This document shows positions 18,427 through 27,449 of a stretch of DNA of 64,000 bases, one piece after another. The position numbers were made by a program, and so were the translations under genes. The DNA comes from an uncultured Actinomycetes bacterium. GTDB taxonomy: Bacteria > Actinomycetota > Acidimicrobiia > Acidimicrobiales > RAAP-2. The notes under the pieces are model-generated. The model made no database searches, was not told where the DNA came from, and worked only from the letters and a program-made list of their open reading frames with translations. The stretch is from contig CAIOSJ010000016.1 in the NCBI GenBank assembly GCA_903860915.1, positions 1 to 64,000 of the forward strand. The letters run 5' to 3'. Position 1 is the first letter of the stretch; the number at the start of each line of letters is the position of its first letter.

Positions 18427-19643
18427 GGGCGGGGCGGGGTTGAGTGCTGCGCGCCTTGACGCGCCGCCCAGGTCTTTACACCTAGGCCGTAGATCTTGAC
18501 GAAGCCCTCGGAGTCGGCGTGCTGAAAAGTATCCGCCGCGTCGTAGGTCGCCAGACCGTGGTCGTAGAGCGCAAGGTCACTGCGGCGGCCCACTACGGTC
18601 ATCAGACCAGGCGCGTCGAAGCGAATCCGCACGTCCCCACTCACCGCACGCTGCGTTTCATTCATGAACGCATCGAGGGCTTCTTTCAGTGGCGAAAACC
18701 ACATTCCGTCGTAGACCAACTCAGCCCATCTGATTTCGAGTCGCTGCTTCTCTCGAGCGAGGTCTCGCTCGAGACAGAGGTCTTCCAGTGCGCTGTGCGC
18801 TGTGATGATGGACAGTGCACCAGGGCATTCGTAGACCTCGCGCGACTTGATGCCCACGCGGCGATTTTCCACCATGTCGAGGCGACCTGCGCCACGCGCA
18901 CCCGCGATGACGTTCATGGCCCCGATGATGTCAAACAGGGGCATAGTTACACCATCGACGGCTACGGGAAGGCCATTTTCAAAGGAGATAACGGTTTCGG
19001 CAGTGTCGCTAGTGGTCTGACGCGTCAGCGTGTAGGGCTCACTCGGCGGCTCATTCCAAGGGTCTTCTATTTCCCCACACTCGATGGCCCGCCCCCAGAG
19101 ATTTTCGTCAATGGAGTAAATCTTTTCCTTCGTTGCCGTAATGGGGATATTCCACTTGTGGGCGTAGTCCACCGAGTCCGCTCGGGTCATACCCCAGTTT
19201 CGTGCCGGCGCCAGCACCTTTAGATCGGGAGCGAGGGCGTGGGTCCCAACTTCAAAGCGAACCTGGTCATTTCCCTTACCCGTACAACCGTGACCCACTG
19301 CGTCGGCGTCAAAGCGACGCGCTTGATCGACTAAATGCCGCACGATGACGGGCCGGCTCAGGGCCGAAACCAAGGGGTACTTCCCTTCGTAACGAGCATT
19401 AGCCACAATCGCCGACGAGCAGAACTCATTAGCCATTTCGTGCCGTGCGTCGACGACAACGCAGTCGAGAGCTCCAGCGGCTAACGCGCGGTCGCGTAAT
19501 ACGTCGGGGTCGGAAATATCACTTTGGCCCACGTCAACCGCGACGCAGACAACTTCGGCCGCCTGCTTGTTTTCCAATAACCAGCGGACTGCAACCGAGG
19601 TGTCGAGACCTCCGCTGTACGCCAAAACAACTCGTTTAACCAT
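18423..19643 (-). CDS. argG: Argininosuccinate synthase
   Basis: 406 aa from ATG 19643. It joins citrulline and aspartate using ATP. The N-type ATP pyrophosphatase motif AYSGGLDTS opens the protein, followed by AVDVGQ, HGCTGKGNDQVRFE and DSLWG-like segments (SIDENLWGRAIECG). The in-frame extension to 19703 is ignored because family proteins start at VVLAYSGG and because it would overlap argR. The start lies 4 bp beyond the argR stop, with an A/G-rich ribosome-binding region inside the argR end. Confidence 0.96.
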   Translation of the reverse strand: MVKRVVLAYSGGLDTSVAVRWLLENKQAAEVVCVAVDVGQSDISDPDVLRDRALAAGALDCVVVDARHEMANEFCSSAIVANARYEGKYPLVSALSRPVIVRHLVDQARRFDADAVGHGCTGKGNDQVRFEVGTHALAPDLKVLAPARNWGMTRADSVDYAHKWNIPITATKEKIYSIDENLWGRAIECGEIEDPWNEPPSEPYTLTRQTTSDTAETVISFENGLPVAVDGVTMPLFDIIGAMNVIAGARGAGRLDMVENRRVGIKSREVYECPGALSIITAHSALEDLCLERDLAREKQRLEIRWAELVYDGMWFSPLKEALDAFMNETQRAVSGDVRIRFDAPGLMTVVGRRSDLALYDHGLATYDAADTFQHADSEGFVKIYGLGVKTWAARQGAQHSTPPRP

Positions 19644-19647
19644 GTTT

Positions 19648-20133
19648 CTACTTCTTTCTTTTCGCGGCGGTCGTATCCAGACCAGCCAGTATTCGTAAAT
19701 CATTAGCTAGCACTGCACCACCGTAATTCTCGCGTGCGATAACCAGAATCGTGTCATCACCCGCCACCGTTCCGAGCATGCCCACGAGGCCACTACGGTC
19801 GAGCGCCGAGGCCACGACGTGCGCGCAGCCCGGGGGCGTTCTCACAACGATGAGATGACCAGAATTTTCAATCTCCATCCCCCACTCACCCAAGAGGCGG
19901 CGCAGGTGATCAAAGGGGGCGGGTCCGAGACTAGGGGCCTGCGGTAGCGAGAGGCATCGAACGCCGCCAGCGGACACCTTCACTGCGCCAATTTCCTGCA
20001 AGTCGCGCGTTACCGTCGCCTGCGTGGCCGCAATACCTTCGCTCACCAGAATCCTTACGATGTGCGCAGCCGTTGACACCACCTGCTCATTGATAATTTC
20101 GGCCACCCGGTGCTGACGCTGAGATTTTGTCAT
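19648..20133 (-). CDS. argR: Arginine repressor ArgR
   Basis: 161 aa. An N-terminal winged helix (about 1-75, ending QATVTRDLQEIGAVKV) is followed by a C-terminal arginine-binding/oligomerisation domain with GMLGTVAGDDTILVIARE. With arginine bound the hexamer represses biosynthetic genes. Palindromic TGCA half-sites over the argC promoter (22852-22886) are its probable operator, giving autoregulation because argR lies inside the operon. The ATG overlaps the argF stop by ATGA. Confidence 0.95.
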   Translation of the reverse strand: MTKSQRQHRVAEIINEQVVSTAAHIVRILVSEGIAATQATVTRDLQEIGAVKVSAGGVRCLSLPQAPSLGPAPFDHLRRLLGEWGMEIENSGHLIVVRTPPGCAHVVASALDRSGLVGMLGTVAGDDTILVIARENYGGAVLANDLRILAGLDTTAAKRKK

Positions 20134-21053
20134 TTCTTACCCACTATCCATCGTAAAATTCCTCGCATCGCCGTCGTGCGGTGGTGCACCTGGGACCAGA
20201 TCAGCGAGTTCTCGTTATCGAGCACCTCGTCGGAGATTTCTTCACCACGATGAGCCGGCAGGCAGTGCAAAATCGCCACGCCCGGCTTCGCGAGGTCTAG
20301 CAGTTGGCGATTCACCTGAAAGGCTGCCAAATGACTTCTCCGCACCTCTGCTTCAGCTTCGAAACCCATGGATATCCAGGAATCGGTGTAGATGGCGTCC
20401 GCTCCCTCAACGGCCTTCTCCGCCGTCGAAAACAGACTCAGCGTGCCGCCGTGTTCGGCGAGGGTATTGATCAGGGTCACGTCATAGGAGCTCAATTGAT
20501 ATTCGTTCGGAGCGCCGACGCGAACATGGGCACCGAGGCGCGTCAGGGCTGACGCGAGGGAGCGCGTGACGTTCGTGGCATCGCCCACGTAGGCGAGGGT
20601 CAGACCCTTCAGGTCCTTAACTTTGCCCTTGGTGAAATGTTCGGCGAGAGCCAGCACGTCAGCAATGGCCTGAGCGGGGTGTGAATAATCAGAGAGCAAA
20701 TTTACGTAGGACACTCGATCACCAGTAGCACTGATCATGCGCTCGAACTTAGAGTGGTCAAAGACGCGAGCAGCAATGATAGAACTCGTGGCCGCCAAAG
20801 TTCGTGCCACGTCTTCGGCAGATTCGCGCACGTCCAGGCCAATTTCCGCCTGCGTGAAAACCGCAACCCGTCCGCCCAACTGCTCAATGGCACAGAGCGA
20901 ACTTGCCTTCGTACGCAGACTGGGCTTCTCGAAGATCAGAGATACGCCACGCTGAGCTAGTTCCGTACCGTCGTAGTTCTTCATCGCCAAGCGGTAGATG
21001 GAGGTCAGATCCTCCGTCGGCGTCGTTGAAATTCCTAAAAAATGTCGGCTCAC
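20130..21053 (-). CDS. argF: Ornithine carbamoyltransferase
   Basis: 307 aa. It forms citrulline from ornithine and carbamoyl phosphate. The carbamoyl-phosphate motif is SLRTKAS (family STRTR), and LLSDYSHPAQAIADVLAL and HCLPAHRGEEISDEV carry the carbamoyl-phosphate and ornithine-binding residues. The carbamoyl phosphate presumably comes from CarAB (43423-47805). It is ATGA-coupled to argB upstream and argR downstream; argD, which usually sits between argB and argF, is absent. Confidence 0.95.
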   Translation of the reverse strand: MSRHFLGISTTPTEDLTSIYRLAMKNYDGTELAQRGVSLIFEKPSLRTKASSLCAIEQLGGRVAVFTQAEIGLDVRESAEDVARTLAATSSIIAARVFDHSKFERMISATGDRVSYVNLLSDYSHPAQAIADVLALAEHFTKGKVKDLKGLTLAYVGDATNVTRSLASALTRLGAHVRVGAPNEYQLSSYDVTLINTLAEHGGTLSLFSTAEKAVEGADAIYTDSWISMGFEAEAEVRRSHLAAFQVNRQLLDLAKPGVAILHCLPAHRGEEISDEVLDNENSLIWSQVHHRTTAMRGILRWIVGKK

Positions 21054-21838
21054 GAGAGCACCTCCGTTGATGGAACAGTCTTGGACAAAATTGCCGATAG
21101 CGCGTGGGGTCGCGATCCGTTGCCCACCAGCACCCGCTGGGCGCCGGCGTCCACCGCCGCTAGCGCGGCCTGCATCTTGGGCGTCATACCTTCACGGACC
21201 GCACCGGAGGCCATGAGTTTGCGTACTTCACTTCGCGTTACGGAACTCAGGGCTGAGCGCGAATCATCCGGGTCGCTGCGTAACTGGTCCACGTCACTGA
21301 GCAGCACCAGAACGTCAGCACCGAGCGCGGCTGCGAGGGCTCCGGCGACGGCGTCAGCATTGCAGTTCATCAACTCGCCATCGCCATTGGTGGCCACTGG
21401 ACTCACAACGGGAACAAGGCCCATCTTCAACAGGCCCATAATCACGCGTGGATTCACCACTGGGGCCGAGCCGGTATTCGCCCAGTCGGCGCCGAGCGAA
21501 GTCGCAATAAAAGTATGGTCCGAACTGCCGTCAATCCCCACGCAGGCTAAACCCGCAGCGCAGAGCGTTGCCGTCATTAGAGAATTCACGTAGCCCAGAC
21601 CCATAGCGACACAGCGCATCGCGGCTGCATCGGTTACGCGAAGACCCTCACGAAAAATTGACGGCACGGCAAGGGCGTCGAGCAGCTCAGAAATCTGAGG
21701 TCCGCCACCGTGCACAACTACGACGTCAGTTCCAGCCAGGGTCAGCTGCGAAATATCCTGAGCCAGTGACGTCAGTACGCCGCCGGTATCACTCGATGCC
21801 GACAGGGCGTTCCCCCCGAGTTTTACGACCATAATCAC
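21050..21838 (-). CDS. argB: Acetylglutamate kinase
   Basis: 262 aa, a little shorter than the usual ~290-300 of actinobacterial arginine-sensitive enzymes, mostly at the N-terminus. It phosphorylates N-acetylglutamate. Amino-acid-kinase motifs MVVKLGGNAL, VVHGGGPQI and GMTPKMQAALAAVDAGAQRV are clear. The N-terminal helix that builds the arginine-inhibited hexamer seems to be missing, so feedback inhibition may be weak; this is inference from length. ATGA overlaps on both sides (argC, argF). Confidence 0.94.
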   Translation of the reverse strand: MIMVVKLGGNALSASSDTGGVLTSLAQDISQLTLAGTDVVVVHGGGPQISELLDALAVPSIFREGLRVTDAAAMRCVAMGLGYVNSLMTATLCAAGLACVGIDGSSDHTFIATSLGADWANTGSAPVVNPRVIMGLLKMGLVPVVSPVATNGDGELMNCNADAVAGALAAALGADVLVLLSDVDQLRSDPDDSRSALSSVTRSEVRKLMASGAVREGMTPKMQAALAAVDAGAQRVLVGNGSRPHALSAILSKTVPSTEVLS

Positions 21839-22848
21839 GGAGCCACACCCGCCATTACAAGCCCCATCACCTCGGGCAATCCCAGGGCCACGTTCGCCGC
21901 CTGAATCGCCTGGCCCGCTGCTCCCTTGGTGAGATTATCTAGTGACGACATCGCCACCAACCAGCCCGTTCGCGGATCGACCTGCGCCGAGACGAAACAG
22001 AGATTGGATCCTAGGGCGTCCTTCAAACTCGGCGGCTCCGGTGAGACGACCACGAAGGGCTCGTCAGCGTAGGTCGCCCTGAGAAGTTCGAGAGCCATCT
22101 CCGTCGTAAAATTCGCCGTAGCCCGGCCGTAGGCGGTGACCAGCATTCCGCGACTCACCGGCACCAAGTGCGGCGTAAAGATGACGTCTGCGGCGAGTTC
22201 TTGCTGAATTTCAACAGTGTGGCGGTGGTGCAACACGCCGTAGGCCTCGGCGTTGGCGTGAAGGCGCGGAAAATGCAGCCGCTCACTGGGCGTGCGGCCG
22301 GCACCCGAAACACCACTGAGGGCGTTGATGACGATGCCCCGTCGATCGATAACGCCGGCGTCGACAAAAGGCCCCAGTGCGAGCGACGCCGCCGTTGGAT
22401 AACAACCGGGGCTGGCGATGAGGCGAGCCCCAGGTAATTCGCTACGGTGGCGTTCAACCAGCCCGTAGATTGCGCTCCCCAAGAGTTGCGGAGCCGTGTG
22501 CTCGTGACCGTACCAAGTGGCGTAGTCACTGGGCGACGTCAATCGAAAGTCCGCCCCGAGGTCGACGACCATTGCCCCAGACTCCAGCAACCGAGGGGCT
22601 ACTGCCTGACTCGATCCGTGTGGCAGGGCTAAAAACACCAGGTCGGATTGCACTGAGAACACGTCGTCGGTCGCCGCGTACACCTGGTCGCGGTACGCCC
22701 CCGCAAGGCTGGGTGCGTGCCCCGCAATCGTCCTACCAGCAGCGGACTCTCCAGTGGCCAGCACCACCTCAAATTCATCGTGACTCGAAAGCAAGCGAAG
22801 TAGTTCGGTACCAACGTAACCCGAGGCGCCGACGACAGAGATTTTCAT
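21835..22848 (-). CDS. argC: N-acetyl-gamma-glutamyl-phosphate reductase
   Basis: 337 aa from ATG 22848. It reduces acetylglutamyl phosphate with NADPH. The Rossmann motif GASGYVGTELLRLL, catalytic Cys in ASPGCYPTAASLAL and the C-terminal HxH-type segment are present. The frame stays open to 22932, but that extension would swallow the promoter and operator. TAAAAT lies 7 nt before the ATG. It is first gene of argC-argB-argF-argR-argG-argH. argJ, normally next, is absent, so acetylglutamate synthesis and the argD aminotransferase must be encoded elsewhere. Confidence 0.95.
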   Translation of the reverse strand: MKISVVGASGYVGTELLRLLSSHDEFEVVLATGESAAGRTIAGHAPSLAGAYRDQVYAATDDVFSVQSDLVFLALPHGSSQAVAPRLLESGAMVVDLGADFRLTSPSDYATWYGHEHTAPQLLGSAIYGLVERHRSELPGARLIASPGCYPTAASLALGPFVDAGVIDRRGIVINALSGVSGAGRTPSERLHFPRLHANAEAYGVLHHRHTVEIQQELAADVIFTPHLVPVSRGMLVTAYGRATANFTTEMALELLRATYADEPFVVVSPEPPSLKDALGSNLCFVSAQVDPRTGWLVAMSSLDNLTKGAAGQAIQAANVALGLPEVMGLVMAGVAP

Positions 22849-22851
22849 ATA

Positions 22852-22886
22852 TGCAATTTTATGCACAGAAGTGGTGTTTAATGCAA
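22852..22886 (-). promoter_or_regulatory. argC promoter with overlapping ArgR operator half-sites
   Basis: On the minus strand TTGCAT (22881-22886) and TAAAAT (22856-22861) are plausible -35 and -10 elements 19 bp apart, the -10 ending 7 nt before the argC ATG. TGCA motifs at 22852-22855, 22862-22865 and 22882-22885 are spaced 10 and 20 bp, on one face of the helix. The downstream pair, TGCA-N6-TGCA, resembles mycobacterial ARG boxes and lies across the -10. ArgR is the expected ligand. Confidence 0.6.
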
Positions 22887-22997
22887 ATTGTTGTTGGTCG
22901 GATGCTTGCGCCATAGCCAACAGACTGTCCACCTAAGCACCTCGCTACGCTGGGTGCTGCGTAGTTGCGCATATTTGGAAAGTTGCGAGTAGGACAC

Positions 22998-23864
22998 ATG
23001 AGCCGACGAGGTTGGTTTCTCTTCATAGCCATGTGTCTAATTTGGGGCATTCCCTACTTGTGCATACGTGTCGCAGTTCGCGAGCTCGACCCTGGATGCC
23101 TCGTTTTTGCTCGCACCATGCCCGCCGCACTCGTACTACTCCCCCTGGCCTGGCGACGGGGGACGCTCTCGTCATTACGAGGAAAAATGGGCTGGCTCCT
23201 GGCCTATTCCGTGATCGAATTCGGAATTCCGTGGTTCCTAATGAGCACGGCCGAACGTCACATCTCGTCATCGCTCGCGGGTCTCATCATCTGCACAGTT
23301 CCACTCATCGCCGTCACCATCAACAAAGTGATTCATCCCCAACAGATCATCGGACCCCATCGGCTCGTGGGTCTCGGACTGGGAACCTTGGGCGTAGCAA
23401 TTCTCGTCGGGCTCGATGTACGTGGTTCCGCGGCTGGCTGGGTTGGACTGATGCTCCTCGTCGCGGTGGGCTATTCCATTGGGCCAATGATCTTGTCGTA
23501 CCGCCTCCACGAGTCCTCCGGCCTGGCGGTGGCGGCCGTCTCGGTAACGGCGGTAGCAGTCGCCTACGCCCCCTGGGGCATGACCCACTGGCCCTCGCAT
23601 CTGCACCCGACAACCTGGTTGGCCTGCGGGGTCTTGACCGTGATATGTACGGCCGTCGCCTTCACCCTCTTTTTTACACTTATTCAAGAGGTGGGTCCCT
23701 CGCGAAGTGTCGTCGTGACCTACGCCAATACCGGGGTGGCAGTCCTCCTGGGTACGGTATTTCTTAACGAACGGCTGACCGTAGGAATTCTCGTGGGCTT
23801 TCCCTTAGTCGTCATAGGTTCCTACTACGCGACGAGCCGGCGCAACGTTTCACCGGAGGCCTAG
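22998..23864 (+). CDS. EamA/DMT-family transporter
   Basis: 288 aa from ATG 22998, preceded by AGTAGGA at good distance; an in-frame ATG at 22965 lacks this. About ten hydrophobic helices in two EamA halves (FLFIAMCLIWGIPYLCIRVAVREL and GLMLLVAVGYSIGPMILSYR). Members export or import amino acids and other small metabolites; the substrate cannot be read. It is divergent from argC, so its promoter lies in the same 149-bp gap as the ArgR half-sites. Control by ArgR, as for arginine exporters, is possible but speculative. Confidence 0.8.
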   Translation: MSRRGWFLFIAMCLIWGIPYLCIRVAVRELDPGCLVFARTMPAALVLLPLAWRRGTLSSLRGKMGWLLAYSVIEFGIPWFLMSTAERHISSSLAGLIICTVPLIAVTINKVIHPQQIIGPHRLVGLGLGTLGVAILVGLDVRGSAAGWVGLMLLVAVGYSIGPMILSYRLHESSGLAVAAVSVTAVAVAYAPWGMTHWPSHLHPTTWLACGVLTVICTAVAFTLFFTLIQEVGPSRSVVVTYANTGVAVLLGTVFLNERLTVGILVGFPLVVIGSYYATSRRNVSPEA

Positions 23865-23898
23865 GGCTGGCGTCGCCATCCCCTGGGTGGTGAATGAG

Positions 23899-26379
23899 CT
23901 AGAGGAGTGGGGCTCCGCGAAGTTCCGCGTGGAGCCCCGCGGCAGCTTGGAGAAGCACGGCGCGAGCAGTCATCACTTCGGCCTCATCAAGCGTCCGATC
24001 CCTCGCACTCAGTCGAATGGCAAAAGCCAGCGAGCGGGCATCTGGGGGGAGATTTCCACCGGAGAAAACGTCGAAGAGTTCAACCGACTCGACCACGTCG
24101 GAAGCGGCACGAAGGCTTCGCGCCAAGGTCGACGCCGACACACTCAGTGGCGTCACGAGGGCGAGATCGAAGAGAACGGCGGGGAATTTCGATGGCACTG
24201 GGGTGGTCAGAGATCGACGCAGAACTTGTTGCGAGTCGCCCACGACGTCAATATCAAGTTCCAATAGTCCCAGGCGCTGCCCGACTCGGGCTTTTGGAGC
24301 GACGTTCACCATGAGGGCGGGGTCAATTTCACCGACTCGGCCGATAACGGCACGCGTACTCGCATCCACTATTAGCGCGTAGCGCGTGGGGTGCCATCCC
24401 GCTGGCCCGGTGGACTGCACGAGATCGGTGTCCGCTAAGGCCAAACGCCCGGCGATGACCCGCCAACTCGCCACTGCGGAGACCGCGTCATCATCGACTC
24501 GTCCCAGCACGACCGTCATCACCTCGTGCTCCGACGGCAGCAACACCTCCTGCACGCCAGCGTTGCCACCTCGAGCGAGGCGCTTCACCGGTGCATCGTT
24601 GGGGTGCACGGCGACTGAGCCGATTTCGAAGAGAACTACGTCGCCGTTGCCACGCTCTTGGTTTCTGCTCCACGCCCGAGCAAGACCAATCACCATTGAT
24701 GAGCGGAACACGGACTCTTCGGCCGCCAGTGGATTGGTGATGCGAATTTTTGTCCCCAGTGGATTGGTGAGCTCGAAGTCTTCGTCACTCCCGAGAGATG
24801 GCGTCCACGCCTCCAGCCAACCCATGCCTACTGAAGTTGACCTCAAGGAACGTCGCAGATTCTGACGTGCGCTCCAAGCACCCGCCTGCGTCCACGTTGG
24901 GGTGCGGCGACCTAGACGACGATAACTGTAGAGACGAGCAATCTCTTCAATCAGGTCGGCTCGTCCGGCCTCACCAGACCTAATATCCAGACGTGACGAG
25001 GGAACTCTGACCGACAAGGTTTCCCCAGCGACCGTGACCTCGCAGTTGAGAAAACGAAGAAGTCGGGCGGCCTCGTCGGCGGAAATATCGGTCCCCAGCA
25101 GTGCACTGATTTCGAGTGTGCTCACTGCGACGACGGGAAGTTCGGGAAGTATGCCCTCAGAGTGCTGCGTACGCACCCACTCAATATCTGGCGAGGACCA
25201 CGAGAGTACTTCAACGAAGCGATTCATCGCGGCGTGCGCATTGTTGAAATCAACCCCCCTCTCGAATCGGTGCGACGCTTCTGATCGCAGCCCGAGCCGC
25301 TTGGAACTACGGGCAATCGTCATCGGGTCAAAGTAAGCAACTTCGAGGAGGACTTCGCAAGTGTCGGCGCGAATTTCACTGCTAGCGCCACCCATGATGC
25401 CCGCGAGCCCGATGACGCAGTCCTTCGAGTCCACGATGACACAGTCGACTCCGGTGTCCCCCAGTCCCCGACCGGGACGACCCAGTTCTCGCTCCACGCC
25501 GTCTAGCGTCACCAGTATTTCGCCGGGCTGAGCCTGACGAACCCCGATGTGCTGTCCGGCAACGTGGGCCACGTCGTAGGGGTGGGTGGGTTGTCCTCGC
25601 TCCAGCATCACGTAATTGGAAGCATCGACAACATTGTTGATGGCCCGCATTCCCGCCATTTCCAAGCGACGCACCACGTGGCTTGGTGAATCCGAGACGA
25701 CCACTCCTCTAATCTCTGCGACGAGGAGTTGGCCGCAGAGCTCAGGGGCCGTAATGGACGCCGACGCTCGGGCCGTCCCTCCAGACTCAGATACGCGCTG
25801 AGCAGGATCATGGATCGTCGTAGAGAATCGAGCAGCCAGGTCACGGGCCACACCCATCACGCTCCACGCGTCCGGACGGTTGCCTTCGGGTGAAATATCG
25901 AATACCACGTCAGCGCTAACACGCAGCAGCTCTAATAACGGCAATCCCGGGTGCACCCCTTCGAAGCCATCAAGCAGCATCAGGCCGTTGTGGTCATCAC
26001 CCAGTCCGAGCTCCTTACCCGAACAGAGCATGCCGTTGCTGGTCACACCGCGCATCTTTCGTAGGGCAATCTCAAAATTACCCGGTAAGACTGCACCCAC
26101 TGGCGCCAGCGGAACGTGATTGCCGACTTCGAAGTTCATCGCTCCGCAGACGATTTCGATGGGGCCAGCGCCTGCTTCAACGATAACGCGGCGAATACGG
26201 TCCGCTCCCTCAATGGCGTGAATTTCTTCCACCCGCGCCACCACGACGTCCTCGAGCCCCGCCCCGACGTTCTCCACGCCTTCCACCACGAGACCAAGGT
26301 CGTCAAGAATCTCGTGGAGAAGCGTCACGTCATCGGGCAAATCAACAAAATCCCGTAACCAGCTCAGGGGGATCTTCAT
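23899..26379 (-). CDS. pheT: Phenylalanine-tRNA ligase beta subunit
   Basis: 826 aa, full length. Domain order: N-terminal MKIPLSWLRDFVDL, a tRNA-binding OB domain (about 40-150), B3/B4 editing domain, B5, the catalytic-like core and a C-terminal FDX-ACB anticodon-binding domain (about 735-826). With PheS it forms the alpha2-beta2 enzyme that charges tRNA-Phe and edits mischarged Tyr. ATGA overlap with pheS. Its last codons contain a strong inverted repeat (23909-23938) that may act as terminator. Confidence 0.96.
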   Translation of the reverse strand: MKIPLSWLRDFVDLPDDVTLLHEILDDLGLVVEGVENVGAGLEDVVVARVEEIHAIEGADRIRRVIVEAGAGPIEIVCGAMNFEVGNHVPLAPVGAVLPGNFEIALRKMRGVTSNGMLCSGKELGLGDDHNGLMLLDGFEGVHPGLPLLELLRVSADVVFDISPEGNRPDAWSVMGVARDLAARFSTTIHDPAQRVSESGGTARASASITAPELCGQLLVAEIRGVVVSDSPSHVVRRLEMAGMRAINNVVDASNYVMLERGQPTHPYDVAHVAGQHIGVRQAQPGEILVTLDGVERELGRPGRGLGDTGVDCVIVDSKDCVIGLAGIMGGASSEIRADTCEVLLEVAYFDPMTIARSSKRLGLRSEASHRFERGVDFNNAHAAMNRFVEVLSWSSPDIEWVRTQHSEGILPELPVVAVSTLEISALLGTDISADEAARLLRFLNCEVTVAGETLSVRVPSSRLDIRSGEAGRADLIEEIARLYSYRRLGRRTPTWTQAGAWSARQNLRRSLRSTSVGMGWLEAWTPSLGSDEDFELTNPLGTKIRITNPLAAEESVFRSSMVIGLARAWSRNQERGNGDVVLFEIGSVAVHPNDAPVKRLARGGNAGVQEVLLPSEHEVMTVVLGRVDDDAVSAVASWRVIAGRLALADTDLVQSTGPAGWHPTRYALIVDASTRAVIGRVGEIDPALMVNVAPKARVGQRLGLLELDIDVVGDSQQVLRRSLTTPVPSKFPAVLFDLALVTPLSVSASTLARSLRAASDVVESVELFDVFSGGNLPPDARSLAFAIRLSARDRTLDEAEVMTARAVLLQAAAGLHAELRGAPLL
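23909..23938. terminator. Inverted repeat at the pheT 3' end, possible bidirectional terminator
   Basis: GGGGCTCC (23909-23916) and GGAGCCCC (23931-23938) form a perfect 8-bp GC stem, with GCG/CGC able to extend it. It lies within the last codons of pheT and 45 bp after the stop of the convergent EamA gene. There is no T-run on either side, so it would be a U-tract-free terminator serving both directions. Confidence 0.5.
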
Positions 26380-27449
26380 GAGAACTGCTCCAAAAAGCGC
26401 ACATCGTTGTCGGCAATGGCCCGCATGTCGGCGATACCGTGACGCATCTGAGCACAGCGGTCAATACCGAAACCGAAGGCAAATCCCGAGTAGCGGGAGG
26501 TGTCGATACCCACCGCGGCGAAGACCGCCGGATCAACCATTCCACAACCACCCAGTTCGATCCACCCAGTCTGTGAGCAGGTGCGGCACCCCGCGCCACG
26601 ACAGAGCGTGCACGTGATTTCAAACTCAGCTGAAGGTTCGGTGAAGGGAAAGTACGCCGGGCGAAGGCGAGAGGTTATCTCGGGGCCGAAATACTCCTTC
26701 GTAAACTTCTCGATAACACCCGCGAGGTCCGCGAAAGTAATGCCTTCGTCCACGACGAGACCTTCGATCTGATGAAAAGCCGCTAAATGCCGAGCGTCGG
26801 GAGTGTCTCGACGGAAACAACGTCCTGGCATGACAGCGTGAATCGGCAGGGTGTCGTTCGCAACCGCCTCTTCCATCAGGTGGATCTGCGTCGGCGACGT
26901 ATGAGTACGGAGGAGCACTGTTTCCGGTTCTCCGAGTTCGACGTAGAAGGTGTCCCACATTCCACGCGCCGGATGAGCTGGTGGGATGTTCAGCGCTTCG
27001 AAGTTGTACCAGTCAGTTTCAATCTGCGGTCCATCAGCGATGGTAAATCCCATACCCACGAACACGTCTTCCAACGTGGCTTGAGTTGTGGCAATAATTC
27101 CCGGGTGACCTGCGCGAAGTGGCAAACGAACGTGGGCCGCGACAACGTCGCCTAAATCAAGACGATCAGCTTCGTACTGAGCCTGACGCTCACCCTCCGC
27201 GAGCACACCCTCGCGTCGCGCGTAGGCGTCGAGCACGCGACGACGTGCCGATTGCAGAGTAGATCCAGCTTCACGTCGGGCTTCGGGTTCGAGCTCACCC
27301 AAAGACCTCTGCAGCTGAGTAAACGCCGAGCGTTTCCCATGGACTTCAGCCTCACAAGCCGTGAGTTCGTCACCGTTCGCGCATGCCTCAATACGGGAAA
27401 GGGCCTGAGCGACGAGTTCTTCTAATTGATCAAGCGTGGGCTTACTCAT
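26376..27449 (-). CDS. pheS: Phenylalanine-tRNA ligase alpha subunit
   Basis: 357 aa. A helical N-terminal coiled-coil arm (1-~90) that binds tRNA-Phe is followed by the class II catalytic core: FEALNIPPAHPARGMWDTF (motif 1 region), TSPTQIHLM, CFRRDTPDARHL (motif 2) and FAFGFGIDRCAQMRHGI (motif 3). A Cys-rich stretch ITCTLCRGAGCRTCSQTGW precedes motif 3 and is common in bacterial PheS. It overlaps the upstream rRNA methyltransferase gene by 8 bp and pheT by ATGA. Confidence 0.96.
   Translation of the reverse strand: MSKPTLDQLEELVAQALSRIEACANGDELTACEAEVHGKRSAFTQLQRSLGELEPEARREAGSTLQSARRRVLDAYARREGVLAEGERQAQYEADRLDLGDVVAAHVRLPLRAGHPGIIATTQATLEDVFVGMGFTIADGPQIETDWYNFEALNIPPAHPARGMWDTFYVELGEPETVLLRTHTSPTQIHLMEEAVANDTLPIHAVMPGRCFRRDTPDARHLAAFHQIEGLVVDEGITFADLAGVIEKFTKEYFGPEITSRLRPAYFPFTEPSAEFEITCTLCRGAGCRTCSQTGWIELGGCGMVDPAVFAAVGIDTSRYSGFAFGFGIDRCAQMRHGIADMRAIADNDVRFLEQFS

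Noticed and set aside
18519..19223. 234-aa plus-strand ORF opposite argG
   Set aside because: Mirror frame of a strongly conserved gene, with no domain and no ribosome-binding or promoter signal; the same holds for long antisense frames in carB (44302-44880), argB (21042-21593) and the serine hydrolase (6304-7077).
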